The notes beneath the pieces were generated by a model that worked only from the letters and a program-made list of their open reading frames with translations, did not search any database and was not told the origin of the DNA. Shown here in pieces: positions 27,545 to 37,283 of a DNA stretch of 64,000 nt (the first letter of the stretch is position 1; every line of letters begins with the position of its first letter). The translations under genes were made by a program, and so were the position numbers. The stretch is from Methylocystaceae bacterium (GTDB lineage Bacteria; Pseudomonadota; Alphaproteobacteria; Rhodospirillales; Terasakiellaceae), in NCBI GenBank assembly GCA_013373205.1, contig JABXIG010000005.1:1-64000 (forward strand), written 5' to 3'.

Positions 27545-27812
27545 CACAAAAATCGTCCAGTTCGGCAATCACAAGACCGCTTGCCGCTTCTGGGTATGAT
27601 GTGAATGTGGCACAATGGGCTGTTCCATCGACAAGATAGATGTTAAAGGCATCATCTTCATAGGCGGGCTTTGGGCCACAGACATCATCATCAAAACAAT
27701 ATGTAAAATGAATGTCGCCAAATTTTGCACGCAATTCTTTTACCGTTTCTTCACTTGGCCCTTTTTCATGAACCAGTTTTGCCACGTCGGTGATGGTGCT
27801 TTGCTCGATCAT
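27540..27812 (-). CDS. Small nif-cluster protein, DUF6129-like
   Basis: The 90-residue protein, with HFTYCFDDDVCGPKPAYED and AFNIYLVDGTAHCATFT, resembles a small family seen beside nifY/nifT in other diazotrophs, which I believe is DUF6129. The function is not known. Its ATG overlaps the nifY stop (atga), so translation is coupled. Confidence 0.75.
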   Translation of the reverse strand: MIEQSTITDVAKLVHEKGPSEETVKELRAKFGDIHFTYCFDDDVCGPKPAYEDDAFNIYLVDGTAHCATFTSYPEAASGLVIAELDDFCA

Positions 27813-28525
27813 GCGTCTTCACCTTCCAATTCAAAACGCACGCGTTCTTCAGTCGATTGTCCCATGACCTTTGCAAGCCACGGTGCAGGTTTACCTTTCA
27901 GGTTTGCCTGCAGGTCTGCCAGAAGTTGAGGCGCTTCGCCACCTGTTGGGCGTTTGATCGGATGCACATTACGGCGCACCACCTTTGCAGCTGCCGGCCC
28001 CCCGACCGACACCACATATAAAATCTGGCAATCACCCACCGCATTGGCACGTGCTGACATTTTATCTTCCGTATCCGTACCTTCATTTGTGGCTGTGCGC
28101 ACATCGATCAAACGGACTTCTTCAGAAGATACTTGATAGATCAAATAACGCGAACAAGACCCGAAGTGACCGTCCAGACTTTCCCCTGAATTCGACGCAA
28201 TCGCCACACGGATGGAACCGGGCATATCGCCTTCTTCATAAGCTACTGGCTCAGGCAGGCTGTCATCGTCAAAATCAATGTCTTTTTCGCCGCGCAGATA
28301 AGCGGCAGCTTCTTTCAGGCTGGCGGTTGTAAATTCAGCAAATTTACCATCACAGGCCGTCTTTAAATGTTTAACAGATACTTTTTTTAATTTTGCCGGG
28401 GTTGGGGGCAAACCAATAATATCTTCAAGGACGCTTAGGACCGCTGCCGGCGTTGTATCCGGGAGTTCACGCGCTGCAAGTCCAATGCGCAAGGCAATAT
28501 CATTTGAAACAGGATTGGCATTCAT
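27809..28525 (-). CDS. nifY: NifY/NafY-type dinitrogenase cofactor-insertion protein
   Basis: The 238-residue protein has an N-terminal helical domain of ~95 residues like the NafY apo-NifDK-binding domain. A C-terminal NifX-like domain follows (SGESLDGHFGSCSRYLIYQV, VGDCQILYVVSVGGPAAAK). Such proteins bind apo-dinitrogenase and deliver FeMo-co. The ATG at 28525 is preceded by aaggagg. It sits in the nifHDKT-fdx-nifY order, as in Azotobacter. Confidence 0.87.
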   Translation of the reverse strand: MNANPVSNDIALRIGLAARELPDTTPAAVLSVLEDIIGLPPTPAKLKKVSVKHLKTACDGKFAEFTTASLKEAAAYLRGEKDIDFDDDSLPEPVAYEEGDMPGSIRVAIASNSGESLDGHFGSCSRYLIYQVSSEEVRLIDVRTATNEGTDTEDKMSARANAVGDCQILYVVSVGGPAAAKVVRRNVHPIKRPTGGEAPQLLADLQANLKGKPAPWLAKVMGQSTEERVRFELEGEDA

Positions 28526-28563
28526 AATTAAAGTCCTCCTTATGGCTGCGAAAGGGGGAAACG

Positions 28564-28602
28564 TTCGTCGGTTCATTGTGTGAAAGGCAACAAACCGACG
28601 AA
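28564..28602 (-). other. Stem-loop between ferredoxin gene and nifY
   Basis: The 10-bp inverted repeat ttcgtcggtt / aaccgacgaa with a 19-nt loop has no T-run. It may stabilise the upstream transcript or reduce read-through into nifY. Confidence 0.5.
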
Positions 28603-28610
28603 ACGAGAAA

Positions 28611-28808
28611 TCAGTTCTCTACGTAACTAATGCAATCGTCCATACAGACTTCCACGCATTTCGGAAAATCGGCTTCACCTTCACATTCGGTGCAGCTTTC
28701 AGCTTTCACGGCGAACACGCCTTTTTGCGGAAAGATTGAGGTAGTCGGGCAGACTGGTTCACAGTCACCACAAGCTGTACACATTGACCCATCAATAGCT
28801 ACTGCCAT
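28611..28808 (-). CDS. 2[4Fe-4S] ferredoxin in nifHDK operon
   Basis: This 65-residue ferredoxin has CTACGDCEPVCP and a second, expanded motif CTECEGEADFPKCVEVC. The enlarged second loop is typical of FdxN/VnfN-type nif ferredoxins. It lies between nifT and nifY and could donate electrons to NifH or NifB. There is a good aaggagaa site upstream. Confidence 0.87.
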   Translation of the reverse strand: MAVAIDGSMCTACGDCEPVCPTTSIFPQKGVFAVKAESCTECEGEADFPKCVEVCMDDCISYVEN

Positions 28809-28834
28809 GATTCTTCTCCTTATAATAAAGTCAA

Positions 28835-29047
28835 TTAGGCTCGTTTAAAACGCAAGGTCGTCGGAAAGGACGGACGCGGGCTGATCGGATCGATGTACCA
28901 TTCAGAACCATCGGTCAGTGTGACCACACCGCCCCAGGCATCGTCCGTATCGGTTTCTACTTTTTCGATCGGATCTTCCTGGTCTTTCTTGGCGATATAA
29001 AACAAAAGTTCATCATCTTCACCTTTACGGATCATAACGCTAGGCAT
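28835..29047 (-). CDS. nifT: NifT/FixU
   Basis: The ~70-residue protein matches NifT (PSVMIRK, LLFYIAKKDQEDPIE, WYIDPISPRPSFP). NifT usually follows nifK and has no proven essential role. Two in-frame ATGs (29053, 29047) exist; the second sits 8 nt after aaggag and is preferred. Confidence 0.88.
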   Translation of the reverse strand: MPSVMIRKGEDDELLFYIAKKDQEDPIEKVETDTDDAWGGVVTLTDGSEWYIDPISPRPSFPTTLRFKRA

Positions 29048-29077
29048 GGGCATTTCTCCTTAAAATGGAAGAGAGAA

Positions 29078-29105
29078 TGTGGGCCAATCCAATGACCAGC
29101 CCACA
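29078..29105 (-). other. Stem-loop between nifK and nifT
   Basis: The 7-bp stem tgtgggc / gcccaca has a 14-nt loop, 11 nt after the nifK stop. With no following T-run it probably protects the nifHDK mRNA 3' end or reduces read-through. Confidence 0.5.
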
Positions 29106-29115
29106 CGTCCCTAAC

Positions 29116-30687
29116 TTAGCGAACGAGGTCGTAGTTATAGTCTGTTTCACCCATATACTTCGTCTCGGCATCCAACTTCTCAAGAACAGCGTTCGTGATA
29201 GTTGTGAGCATTTGCATCGCACCTTCGTAACCGTAAGTCGTTGCACGGTGTGTGTGGTGACGATCGAAGATCGGGAAGCCGATACGGATCAGTGGAACTT
29301 CAAACTCAGCACCTTTATGGAAGGTGTCACGTTGAATAAACTTACCGTAGGAGTTACCAATCATGAAGTCAGGCTTGTTGGTGAACATCAGTGAGCGGAA
29401 GTGCCACAGGTCTTTACCAATGTGAACCTGTGTGTTCTGACCATAAGGAGAGTCAGCACAGATTTTGTCCAAAGCTTTTTTGTAGCGTTTGTTCGCGTGG
29501 TTAACCAACACATCGGTCGGTTCAGCACCAACTTCCAGAAGGAAGTTAACCATACCAAGAACAAAGTCAGCATCGCCATATACAGCGAACTTCTTACCAT
29601 GCAACCATGCATGGGAGTCAGTCATCATATCAACAAGGCGACCACGTTCTTTTACAAGGCAATCTGCAATCGGTTTACCTGTAATTTCAGAGACAGTCAT
29701 CAAGAATTGGTCAGTTGCACCCAGACCCATCGGAATAGTCACGTCTGTTGCAGCTTGTTTCCAAGTGTTTTTGACGAACTTGCGGCTCTTAACTGATTGC
29801 CAAGGTTGCAAGAACAAAGTGTCCCCAGAGTTTGGCGCATCTTTAACTTCGTCGATGGTTGTCCCACCTTCGTACATGCGGTATTTGCCGTCTGCAGGTG
29901 TGTCAAGCACTTCGCTTGGATCGCCAAGCATCGTGTAATCCACATCCATTTCTTCAAGCATACGCTTGATGACACGATAGTTGCCAAGATAAGTCTCAAA
30001 GCCCGGTACAACGTTAATTTTACCGTTAGAACCAACTTCCTTGTCATCCATGAAGTTCAGCGTAAAGTAACGCATGATACCTTCCATCATGTTGTCGAAC
30101 CCGGTTGTGTGGGACCCTACAAATGACGGGGTGTGCGCGAAGGGAAGCGGGAAATCTTCGTCAATATGACCTTCTTTTTTAGAGTTGTTGATGAATGCGT
30201 TCAAATCATCACCAATAACCTCAGCCATACAGGTTGTAGATACCGCGATCATTTCAGGTTTGTACAGTGCTTTGGCGTTTGCCAGACCGTCAAACATGTT
30301 TTTCTGACCACCGAATACGGCTGCATCTTCTGTCATAGAGTCAGAGACACAAGCAACCGGCTCTTTAAAGTGACGGTTAAAGTATGTGCGGAAGTAAGCC
30401 ACACAACCTTGTGAACCATGCACATAAGGCAATGTCTTTTCAAAACCCAGGGCAGCCAATACGGCACCCAGAGGCTGACATGCTTTTGCCGGGTTTACGG
30501 TCAGAGCTTCGCGTTGGAAGTTCAGTTCTTTATATTCTTCAGAAGTAGACCATTCGAAGACTTCAGCGATTTTATCGTCTGAGTAACGTTCTTCAAACAT
30601 GTCACGTTTGTTACCGAGGGACTCTTTGTAGTCGTCATCGCGGAAAAGCGGATAACTCGGTTTGATATTGTCAATAGATTGACTCAT
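29116..30687 (-). CDS. nifK: Nitrogenase MoFe protein beta subunit NifK
   Basis: The 523-residue protein equals Azotobacter NifK in length. P-cluster cysteine regions AKACQPLGAV, HGSQGCVAYF and STTCMAEVIGDD are present, and it ends YNYDLVR. The ATG at 30687 follows ggaggag; an 8-codon extension is possible but unlikely. It forms the alpha2beta2 MoFe protein with NifD. Confidence 0.97.
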   Translation of the reverse strand: MSQSIDNIKPSYPLFRDDDYKESLGNKRDMFEERYSDDKIAEVFEWSTSEEYKELNFQREALTVNPAKACQPLGAVLAALGFEKTLPYVHGSQGCVAYFRTYFNRHFKEPVACVSDSMTEDAAVFGGQKNMFDGLANAKALYKPEMIAVSTTCMAEVIGDDLNAFINNSKKEGHIDEDFPLPFAHTPSFVGSHTTGFDNMMEGIMRYFTLNFMDDKEVGSNGKINVVPGFETYLGNYRVIKRMLEEMDVDYTMLGDPSEVLDTPADGKYRMYEGGTTIDEVKDAPNSGDTLFLQPWQSVKSRKFVKNTWKQAATDVTIPMGLGATDQFLMTVSEITGKPIADCLVKERGRLVDMMTDSHAWLHGKKFAVYGDADFVLGMVNFLLEVGAEPTDVLVNHANKRYKKALDKICADSPYGQNTQVHIGKDLWHFRSLMFTNKPDFMIGNSYGKFIQRDTFHKGAEFEVPLIRIGFPIFDRHHTHRATTYGYEGAMQMLTTITNAVLEKLDAETKYMGETDYNYDLVR

Positions 30688-30753
30688 TTCTTTACTCCTC
30701 CCGCGCCACAATAATGTGAACAGTACGGGTAAGATGGTTACACGAGTTGAGAA

Positions 30754-32238
30754 TTATTCACCGGCAGCGGCCACAGGTGCTTCGTCATCATCAGAAGCAA
30801 GCCAAGGCGCTTTCAGTTTATTCCAACACGGGTTGTTCAGGGTCATGTCCATGTCACGGGCAAAGATGGCAAAGCCGTCGTAACCGTGGTAAGGACCAGA
30901 ATAATCCCAAGAGTGCATTTGACGGAAAGGGATGCCCATTTTCTGGAAGATGTACTTCTCTTTAATACCAGAACCGATCAGGTCAGGTTTCACGCGCTTG
31001 ACGAATTCTTCGAATTCAAAGCCAGTCACATCATCATAAATCAGGGTCGCATCGCCCATTTCCTTAATTGTACGGTCGTAGTCATCGTTGTGAGCGAACT
31101 CATAACCAGTCCCAACAACTTCCATACCCAAGTCTTCGTAAGCACCGATAACGTGACGCGGACGCAGGCCACCGATGTACAACATGACTTTTTTGCCTTC
31201 CAGACGCGGACGGTATTTTTCAATAACCGCATCCATTTCCGGCTTGTATTTTGCGATAACAGCTTCACATTTTTCTTGAATACTTTCGTCGAAGAATGCA
31301 GCAATTTTACGCAAAGATTCAGCCATCTTGGTCGGACCAAAGAAGTTATATTCCATCCAAGGAATACCGTACTTTTCTTCCATGTGACGAGAGATGTAGT
31401 TCATGGAACGATAGCAGTGCAGCAGGTTCAGCTTCACTTTTGGTGTCAGTTCCATTTCAGAGATGGTGCCGTCACCAGACCATTGTGCAACAACGCGCAG
31501 GCCCATTTCTTCCAAAAGGATACGAGATGCCCAAGCATCACCACCGATGTTGTAATCGCCAAGGATCGCAACGTCGTAATCAGTTGCTTCCCAAGTGTCA
31601 TCATCGTCACGAGCACCCAAAGTCCAGTCACGAACAGCGTCGTTGGCAATGTGGTGACCCAAAGACTGAGACACACCGCGGAAACCTTCACAACGTACCG
31701 GAACGATTGGTTTTTCGTATTCAGCGCCTTTTTTCTTAGAAACGGCTTCGATGTCGTCACCGATCAGGCCGATGGGACATTCTGACTGTACGGAAATACC
31801 TTTGTTCAGCGGGAACAGAGTTTCGATTTCGTCGATCAGTTTTTCCAGTTTCTTGTCACCGCCAAATACGATGTCTTTTTCCTGGAAGTCAGATGTGAAG
31901 TTCATTGTACCGTATGTGTTGATACCAGTTGTACCCACATAATAGTTACGACGACCTGCACGTGAATATTGACCACAGCCAACAGGGCCGTGTGAAATGT
32001 GGATCATGTCCTTGATCGGACCCCAAACCACACCCTTTGAACCAGCGTATGCACAACCACGGATGGTCATAACACCAGGGGCAGATTTACGGTTGGACGT
32101 AATGCATTTCTTGGACTGTTCAACTTCGTGATCGTTGACAGTCAAGTGTTTTGCACGATCCTTTTTCGCTTTTTCAGGATAAACTTCAAGAACTTCTTGA
32201 ATAAGTGCTTGAGTTTCCTCGCGTGTCATAGAAGACAT
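30754..32238 (-). CDS. nifD: Nitrogenase MoFe protein alpha subunit NifD
   Basis: The 494-residue protein carries P-cluster ligands at Cys62 and Cys88 ([18 protein letters not shown]) and [11 protein letters not shown]. The FeMo-co ligands are Cys in [12 protein letters not shown] and His in [19 protein letters not shown]. Numbering follows the Azotobacter protein closely. It is the Mo-type subunit, not Vnf or Anf. It is preceded by aaggagaag and lies 86 nt after nifH. Confidence 0.97.
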   Translation of the reverse strand: MSSMTREETQALIQEVLEVYPEKAKKDRAKHLTVNDHEVEQSKKCITSNRKSAPGVMTIRGCAYAGSKGVVWGPIKDMIHISHGPVGCGQYSRAGRRNYYVGTTGINTYGTMNFTSDFQEKDIVFGGDKKLEKLIDEIETLFPLNKGISVQSECPIGLIGDDIEAVSKKKGAEYEKPIVPVRCEGFRGVSQSLGHHIANDAVRDWTLGARDDDDTWEATDYDVAILGDYNIGGDAWASRILLEEMGLRVVAQWSGDGTISEMELTPKVKLNLLHCYRSMNYISRHMEEKYGIPWMEYNFFGPTKMAESLRKIAAFFDESIQEKCEAVIAKYKPEMDAVIEKYRPRLEGKKVMLYIGGLRPRHVIGAYEDLGMEVVGTGYEFAHNDDYDRTIKEMGDATLIYDDVTGFEFEEFVKRVKPDLIGSGIKEKYIFQKMGIPFRQMHSWDYSGPYHGYDGFAIFARDMDMTLNNPCWNKLKAPWLASDDDEAPVAAAGE

Positions 32239-32291
32239 AGGCCTTCTCCTTTGACGTAATGTTTCAAAAATAAACGAAATTGGGGGGTGTC

Positions 32292-32316
32292 CGTGGCGCG
32301 AACAATACGCGCCACG
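32292..32316 (-). other. Stem-loop between nifH and nifD
   Basis: The perfect 9-bp GC-rich stem cgtggcgcg / cgcgccacg with a 7-nt loop begins 8 nt after the nifH stop. No T-run follows. It probably stabilises a nifH-only mRNA and sets the NifH excess over NifDK. Confidence 0.65.
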
Positions 32317-32324
32317 TCTTAGCC

Positions 32325-33218
<894 letters not shown>

Positions 33219-33255
33219 TCAGTTAGTTGAAAACGAGATACTCACCGACCTTCTC

Positions 33256-33271
33256 CGCAAGGGATGTGCCA
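33256..33271 (-). promoter_or_regulatory. Sigma-54 promoter of nifHDK
   Basis: The minus-strand TGGCAC-ATCCC-TTGCG is a full -24/-12 match, about 62 nt before the nifH ATG. Confidence 0.92.
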
Positions 33272-33328
33272 GTTTTAAAATTTGGACCTAACCATTTGAT
33301 TCCAAATAAAATATATTTTTTTGTCAGT

Positions 33329-33344
33329 TGTAGTTGACGTGACA
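33329..33344. promoter_or_regulatory. NifA upstream activator site (nifH)
   Basis: TGT-agttgacgtg-ACA lies about 92 nt upstream of the predicted nifH transcription start and only 25 nt from the draT ATG. Confidence 0.83.
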
Positions 33345-33363
33345 CACCTAACAATTCCATACT
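33334..33363 (+). promoter_or_regulatory. Candidate sigma-70 promoter of draT
   Basis: A -35-like TTGACG (33334-33339) and a -10-like CATACT (33358-33363) are 18 nt apart. The -35 lies inside the nifH NifA site. Transcription would begin about at the draT ATG. Confidence 0.35.
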
Positions 33364-33369
33364 TTTTGT

Positions 33370-34182
33370 ATGGTTAAAAACACAAAACACGACATTTTGT
33401 CTGCTCCCTTACCAAAATGGGCCAAATTGCCCATCAATAGATGTAATATTCCGTCAGAAACCCTTGGGAGCCTTGGCTTTCAGGCCCACCCGCGCCCCTT
33501 ACATCTGGATGGGGTGCATAGCTTACATAAAGATTTGTTCACCAAACTGGATGTGTATCCTGATCCTGAAGACAGACAACAACAGTTTATCGACTATATG
33601 AATGTGCATTTCGCGGCAAATGACCCCGCACGTAAACAGACAAAACGCCATAAAGCCAGTTATCAAAGCCTTCTTCGAGGCTGGTTCTTTGATTCAGACA
33701 GTCGAGAGGCCGCCGTTTTAAAAGGATGGGTCGAAAGTCGCTTTGGATTGTCGCCAAACTTTCATCGTGGACGCTTAAACGACAAAAGCTCTGCCCTCTA
33801 TGCCAATTTCATGCAGATGCGGGCAGATGGCTTATATGCGACATACGCTTTAGAAGCCCAAATGGACCTGCTTTATAGCTATTGTCAGTATGAATTATCA
33901 AAGCTGCGCATTCCCATTACTTTATATAGGGGCGTCAATCGTCTGGAAGAATTCACCATCCTGCATAAACAAGACAAACGCGCTGTTGTCCTGTTTAACA
34001 ACCTCAATTCCTTTAGTTCAGATAAGGAAACCGCAGGCGCTTTTGGCGACATTATTATAAAGGTACGCGTCCCTAAAGAGAAAATTCTCTGTTTTCCGGC
34101 CCTGCTGGATCAAAAATTCACCAGCGAAAATGAATTTATGGTGATTGGTGGGTTGTATGATGTGACATTGTCGTATTACTGA
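33370..34182 (+). CDS. draT: Dinitrogenase reductase ADP-ribosyltransferase DraT
   Basis: The 270-residue protein matches DraT (WAKLPINRCNIPSETLGSL near the N terminus, ITLYRGVNRLEEF, LNSFSSDKETAGAFGD). It transfers ADP-ribose from NAD+ to Arg101 of NifH and switches nitrogenase off on ammonium or energy loss. It is divergent from nifH, as in Rhodospirillum rubrum, but draG is not next to it. No ribosome site precedes the ATG. The next gene begins about 94 nt downstream. Confidence 0.92.
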   Translation: MVKNTKHDILSAPLPKWAKLPINRCNIPSETLGSLGFQAHPRPLHLDGVHSLHKDLFTKLDVYPDPEDRQQQFIDYMNVHFAANDPARKQTKRHKASYQSLLRGWFFDSDSREAAVLKGWVESRFGLSPNFHRGRLNDKSSALYANFMQMRADGLYATYALEAQMDLLYSYCQYELSKLRIPITLYRGVNRLEEFTILHKQDKRAVVLFNNLNSFSSDKETAGAFGDIIIKVRVPKEKILCFPALLDQKFTSENEFMVIGGLYDVTLSYY

Positions 34183-34275
34183 CATTCATCATTCATTTTG
34201 TTTAATTTCAATAAGTTAAAAACTGGTTCACTTCTTGCTTTGAATAATTCAAATTTATTTTTGGAGAGTGAAATC

Positions 34276-35139
34276 ATGTCGCAGGACCAGTTTAAAGAAA
34301 TCTTTGAGAACATTAAATCCGGCCAAGTTATTCCTTATCTGGGCGCTGGCGCTTTAGAAGGGGCTGTCAGTCTTGAAGATCAATCCCCCATCCCTGCCGA
34401 TAGCGACAGTTTAATTCTGGCAATGAATGATGGCCGTCCCATGGCACCAAAACTGATGTGGGAATTTGCCCGCGCTGCCATGAACCTGGAACTGAAAAAG
34501 GGCCGCAGCTTCATCACCCGTTTTTTAAATAAAACATATGGGGAAAAACAATGGACCCGCGCAGTCGTTCACGACTGGCTTAAAAGCCTGATGTTGCCCT
34601 ATGTTATCGATATCAACCGCGACACCCAGTTACAAGACACCTACAAAAACACCCCGCACAATCTGGTGCGCGGCTGTGCGCGTTTGGGCGGAACAGATTA
34701 TCGCTTCATCATCCATGCTTATGACGGCAAGGAATATAAAGAGATTAAACAGGAACAAATGGATATGTCCCTGCCCCTATTGTTTAAACCCATGGGTAGT
34801 CCTCTGCCGGAACCGGCCACTTATATTGCTTCAGATGCAGATTATGTGGATTACATCACCGAGCTGATGGGCGGCTTTGCCATCCCCAATCCGTTAAAAG
34901 AATATCGCAAGGAAAAGCAATATCTCTTTATAGGCCTGCGTCTTAACCGCGATACCGAACGGATGGTCATGAGCGATATCGTCTATTCAGGCGGCACCCC
35001 AAAAGGCTGGGCTTTGTTGCCGGATGCATCGGAAAAAGAAAAACGCTTCTGTAAGAAAATGAACATTGAAGTGATTGATGCCGATATCAGCGATTTTCTT
35101 GATGTTGTTGCGCCGGACCTTAAAGGTGCTGCGGCATGA
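34276..35139 (+). CDS. SIR2-like domain protein downstream of draT
   Basis: The 287-residue protein shows a SIR2-like layout: IPYLGAGA near residue 20 (GAG nucleotide loop), YVIDINRDTQLQ where SIR2_2 proteins have TTNYDxxLE, LLFKPMGSP where they have KLHGS, and YLFIGLRLNRDTE near the end. The catalytic His of HGS is replaced by Met. I infer an NAD/ADP-ribose-binding protein with impaired or no NADase activity. The ATG at 34276 follows ggagag. It overlaps the next gene by atga and follows draT, so a role with DraT is plausible but unproven. Confidence 0.65.
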   Translation: MSQDQFKEIFENIKSGQVIPYLGAGALEGAVSLEDQSPIPADSDSLILAMNDGRPMAPKLMWEFARAAMNLELKKGRSFITRFLNKTYGEKQWTRAVVHDWLKSLMLPYVIDINRDTQLQDTYKNTPHNLVRGCARLGGTDYRFIIHAYDGKEYKEIKQEQMDMSLPLLFKPMGSPLPEPATYIASDADYVDYITELMGGFAIPNPLKEYRKEKQYLFIGLRLNRDTERMVMSDIVYSGGTPKGWALLPDASEKEKRFCKKMNIEVIDADISDFLDVVAPDLKGAAA

Positions 35140-35558
35140 TCAAACGGCGTGACGACAACCCCTTCCCCATTCTTGCCCTGTGGGAAATGGATGCCACCCA
35201 TCAAAAAGCCTTTGAACTTTTAGACGGGGTCAATGCGGCCAGTGATGAAGACCTCTCGACCATGGTTGATGTCTTCCTGACCCACACCAAAGACCACTTT
35301 GAACGCGAACGTCAAATGATGCTGGAAACTGATTTTACCGCCATTACGGAACATGAGGCCGAACATGGTCGCATTGTTTCTGATATCGTCCAATTTCATG
35401 GGGCCTTAAAACGCGGCAGCATAAAATTCGCCCGTATGTTCTTTAAGGACTCTTTACCGGAAATTCTGGACGTTCATATCCGGCAGGTCGACAGTGCGCT
35501 TGCCGCCCACATCAAGGCTTTTCGCGACAAAGAGAAGACAGACCAATCAGTTGCCTAG
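35136..35558 (+). CDS. Hemerythrin-domain protein, draT operon
   Basis: The 140-residue four-helix hemerythrin has di-iron ligands ATHQKAF, KDHFERERQ, HEAEHGRI and HIRQVD. It would bind O2 or sense O2/NO in the cytosol. Its start overlaps the SIR2-like stop (atga), so the two are co-translated. Its 3' end overlaps draG on the opposite strand by 47 nt. Confidence 0.85.
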   Translation: MIKRRDDNPFPILALWEMDATHQKAFELLDGVNAASDEDLSTMVDVFLTHTKDHFERERQMMLETDFTAITEHEAEHGRIVSDIVQFHGALKRGSIKFARMFFKDSLPEILDVHIRQVDSALAAHIKAFRDKEKTDQSVA

Positions 35559-36432
35559 CCTGATCTTCACATTCAGCAAGCACCTTTTTGTCCATCACTT
35601 TTAACCAGCGTTTCGGGATGGCCGGGGCACCATAAAATGCCCCGGCAATCATCCCGGTAATGGCCCCTGTGGTATCAGCATCCCCGCCGCGATTAACCAC
35701 ATCGATCAGGCAATCTTCAAAATTATCGGTATCAAACAAGCTTTGAAACACAGCCTTTAACGTATCAACAATAAACCCGCTTGGATTTTCCTGTCGTTTT
35801 TTATCAAACCGAAATTCAGGATGGCTGGCGACCAGATCATTGGCAATGGTCTTTAATCCTAATACAGACCCCTGCCCCGTCAAGCATAGCTGAACCATCT
35901 TGATCACAGCCAGTGTCCCCGCATCGGACAAGGGGTTATTGTGGGTTACATGTGATTGAAGGCGTGCTTTTTCGCCAACGTGTTCCTCGTCTTGTCCCAG
36001 ACTGCACAATGAAATGGGCAAGGTGCGCATACAGGCCCCATTCCCGCCATCATATTCATTTAACGCAACCTGAATTTGACCTTTTTGGCGGTATTGAACA
36101 ATGCCGCGTCGAACCGTATTGCCAATATCCACAGGCTTGCTTGCCATCCAGTCACTGAAATATTGCGCGATCATCAAGGGATCAACAAAACGTGCTTTCA
36201 AAATGGCACGCCCGAGATAAAGACTCATTTGCGTATCATCGGTAACGGCACCTGCTTTCAGGTTTAGCCAACCTGCCCCAACAATATCACGATGAACTTT
36301 GTGCTGTGCCTGAATTTCGCGCGGGGTCATAAATTCCACCGTCGCACCCAAGGCGTCACCAACTGCCAGCCCTTTATATGCAGCGGCTGCGCGGTTGATC
36401 ACATCCTCACTCTTCGGGACCGAAACATTCAT
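35512..36432 (-). CDS. draG: ADP-ribosyl-[dinitrogen reductase] hydrolase DraG
   Basis: The 306-residue ADP-ribosylglycohydrolase has the dinuclear Mn motifs GDALGATVEF, TDDTQMSLYL and GGDADTTGAITG. It removes ADP-ribose from NifH Arg101 and reactivates nitrogenase. I chose the ATG at 36432; it lies inside the nifQ 3' end, so draG is the last gene of the nifB-nifQ operon and not in a draTG operon. Its end is antisense to the hemerythrin gene. Confidence 0.92.
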   Translation of the reverse strand: MNVSVPKSEDVINRAAAAYKGLAVGDALGATVEFMTPREIQAQHKVHRDIVGAGWLNLKAGAVTDDTQMSLYLGRAILKARFVDPLMIAQYFSDWMASKPVDIGNTVRRGIVQYRQKGQIQVALNEYDGGNGACMRTLPISLCSLGQDEEHVGEKARLQSHVTHNNPLSDAGTLAVIKMVQLCLTGQGSVLGLKTIANDLVASHPEFRFDKKRQENPSGFIVDTLKAVFQSLFDTDNFEDCLIDVVNRGGDADTTGAITGMIAGAFYGAPAIPKRWLKVMDKKVLAECEDQARQLIGLSSLCREKP

Positions 36433-36961
36433 CGTAATCCACACAAACATCACAACTGGGCGAGCGACAGACATAAATCCCTTCGGTCTGGCATAGCTCG
36501 CGATAGATAAATTTTTTCCATTTCATATTATGTACATTGCGCTTGGCCATCTTGGGGAAATTATTTTCCATAAGAGCCGTCAGTTCGGTGCGGTTTTGAA
36601 GCCCCAAATCCTGCCAAAGATGGTTTTGCCCCATACAGGCGCTTGAGACAATTTCCGCAATCCAAATTTCGGATGCACAGTTTCTGGCACGATTTTTCAG
36701 AAGATATTTTTTCAAATCCCTCCATTCCACCGCACGTTCATTAGAAACGGCCGTGCGTGCTGGTCTGAATTTGCGCATCTGAAGCTGCGGAAACTGGAAA
36801 CGCACCAAACGGCGAAAGGTCAGACGATCCAACCCCAGCCAGTTGGGCATTTTATCATCCCCATCCATCCAGGTTGCCAACATGCTGGAAAGCGGCCCAT
36901 CATTCACATGACCGCGTGCACACGACATAATCTGTTTTTTATAAGCGGTTCTCGGCTGCAT
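36407..36961 (-). CDS. nifQ: NifQ, molybdenum donor for FeMo-co
   Basis: This 184-residue protein ends with the NifQ signature C-x4-C-x2-C-x5-C (CRSPSCDVCVDYDEC), which holds a Mo-Fe-S cluster. Upstream is the helical NifQ core (IVSSACMGQNHLWQDLGL). It passes Mo to NifEN. It follows a [2Fe-2S] ferredoxin gene and overlaps draG. Confidence 0.9.
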   Translation of the reverse strand: MQPRTAYKKQIMSCARGHVNDGPLSSMLATWMDGDDKMPNWLGLDRLTFRRLVRFQFPQLQMRKFRPARTAVSNERAVEWRDLKKYLLKNRARNCASEIWIAEIVSSACMGQNHLWQDLGLQNRTELTALMENNFPKMAKRNVHNMKWKKFIYRELCQTEGIYVCRSPSCDVCVDYDECFGPEE

Positions 36962-36984
36962 TTTGAGACCCCTTTCACATTTTC

Positions 36985-37275
<291 letters not shown>

Positions 37276-37283
37276 TTAACTCC

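Noticed and set aside
30886-31785. 299-codon plus-strand ORF opposite nifD
   Set aside because: It lies fully inside a perfect NifD frame, has no ribosome site, and its translation looks like shadow sequence rich in Phe, Thr and Val.
30754-32238. Alternative (V or Fe-only) nitrogenase
   Set aside because: NifD carries the Mo-type residues and order, and no vnfG/anfG delta-subunit gene is present.
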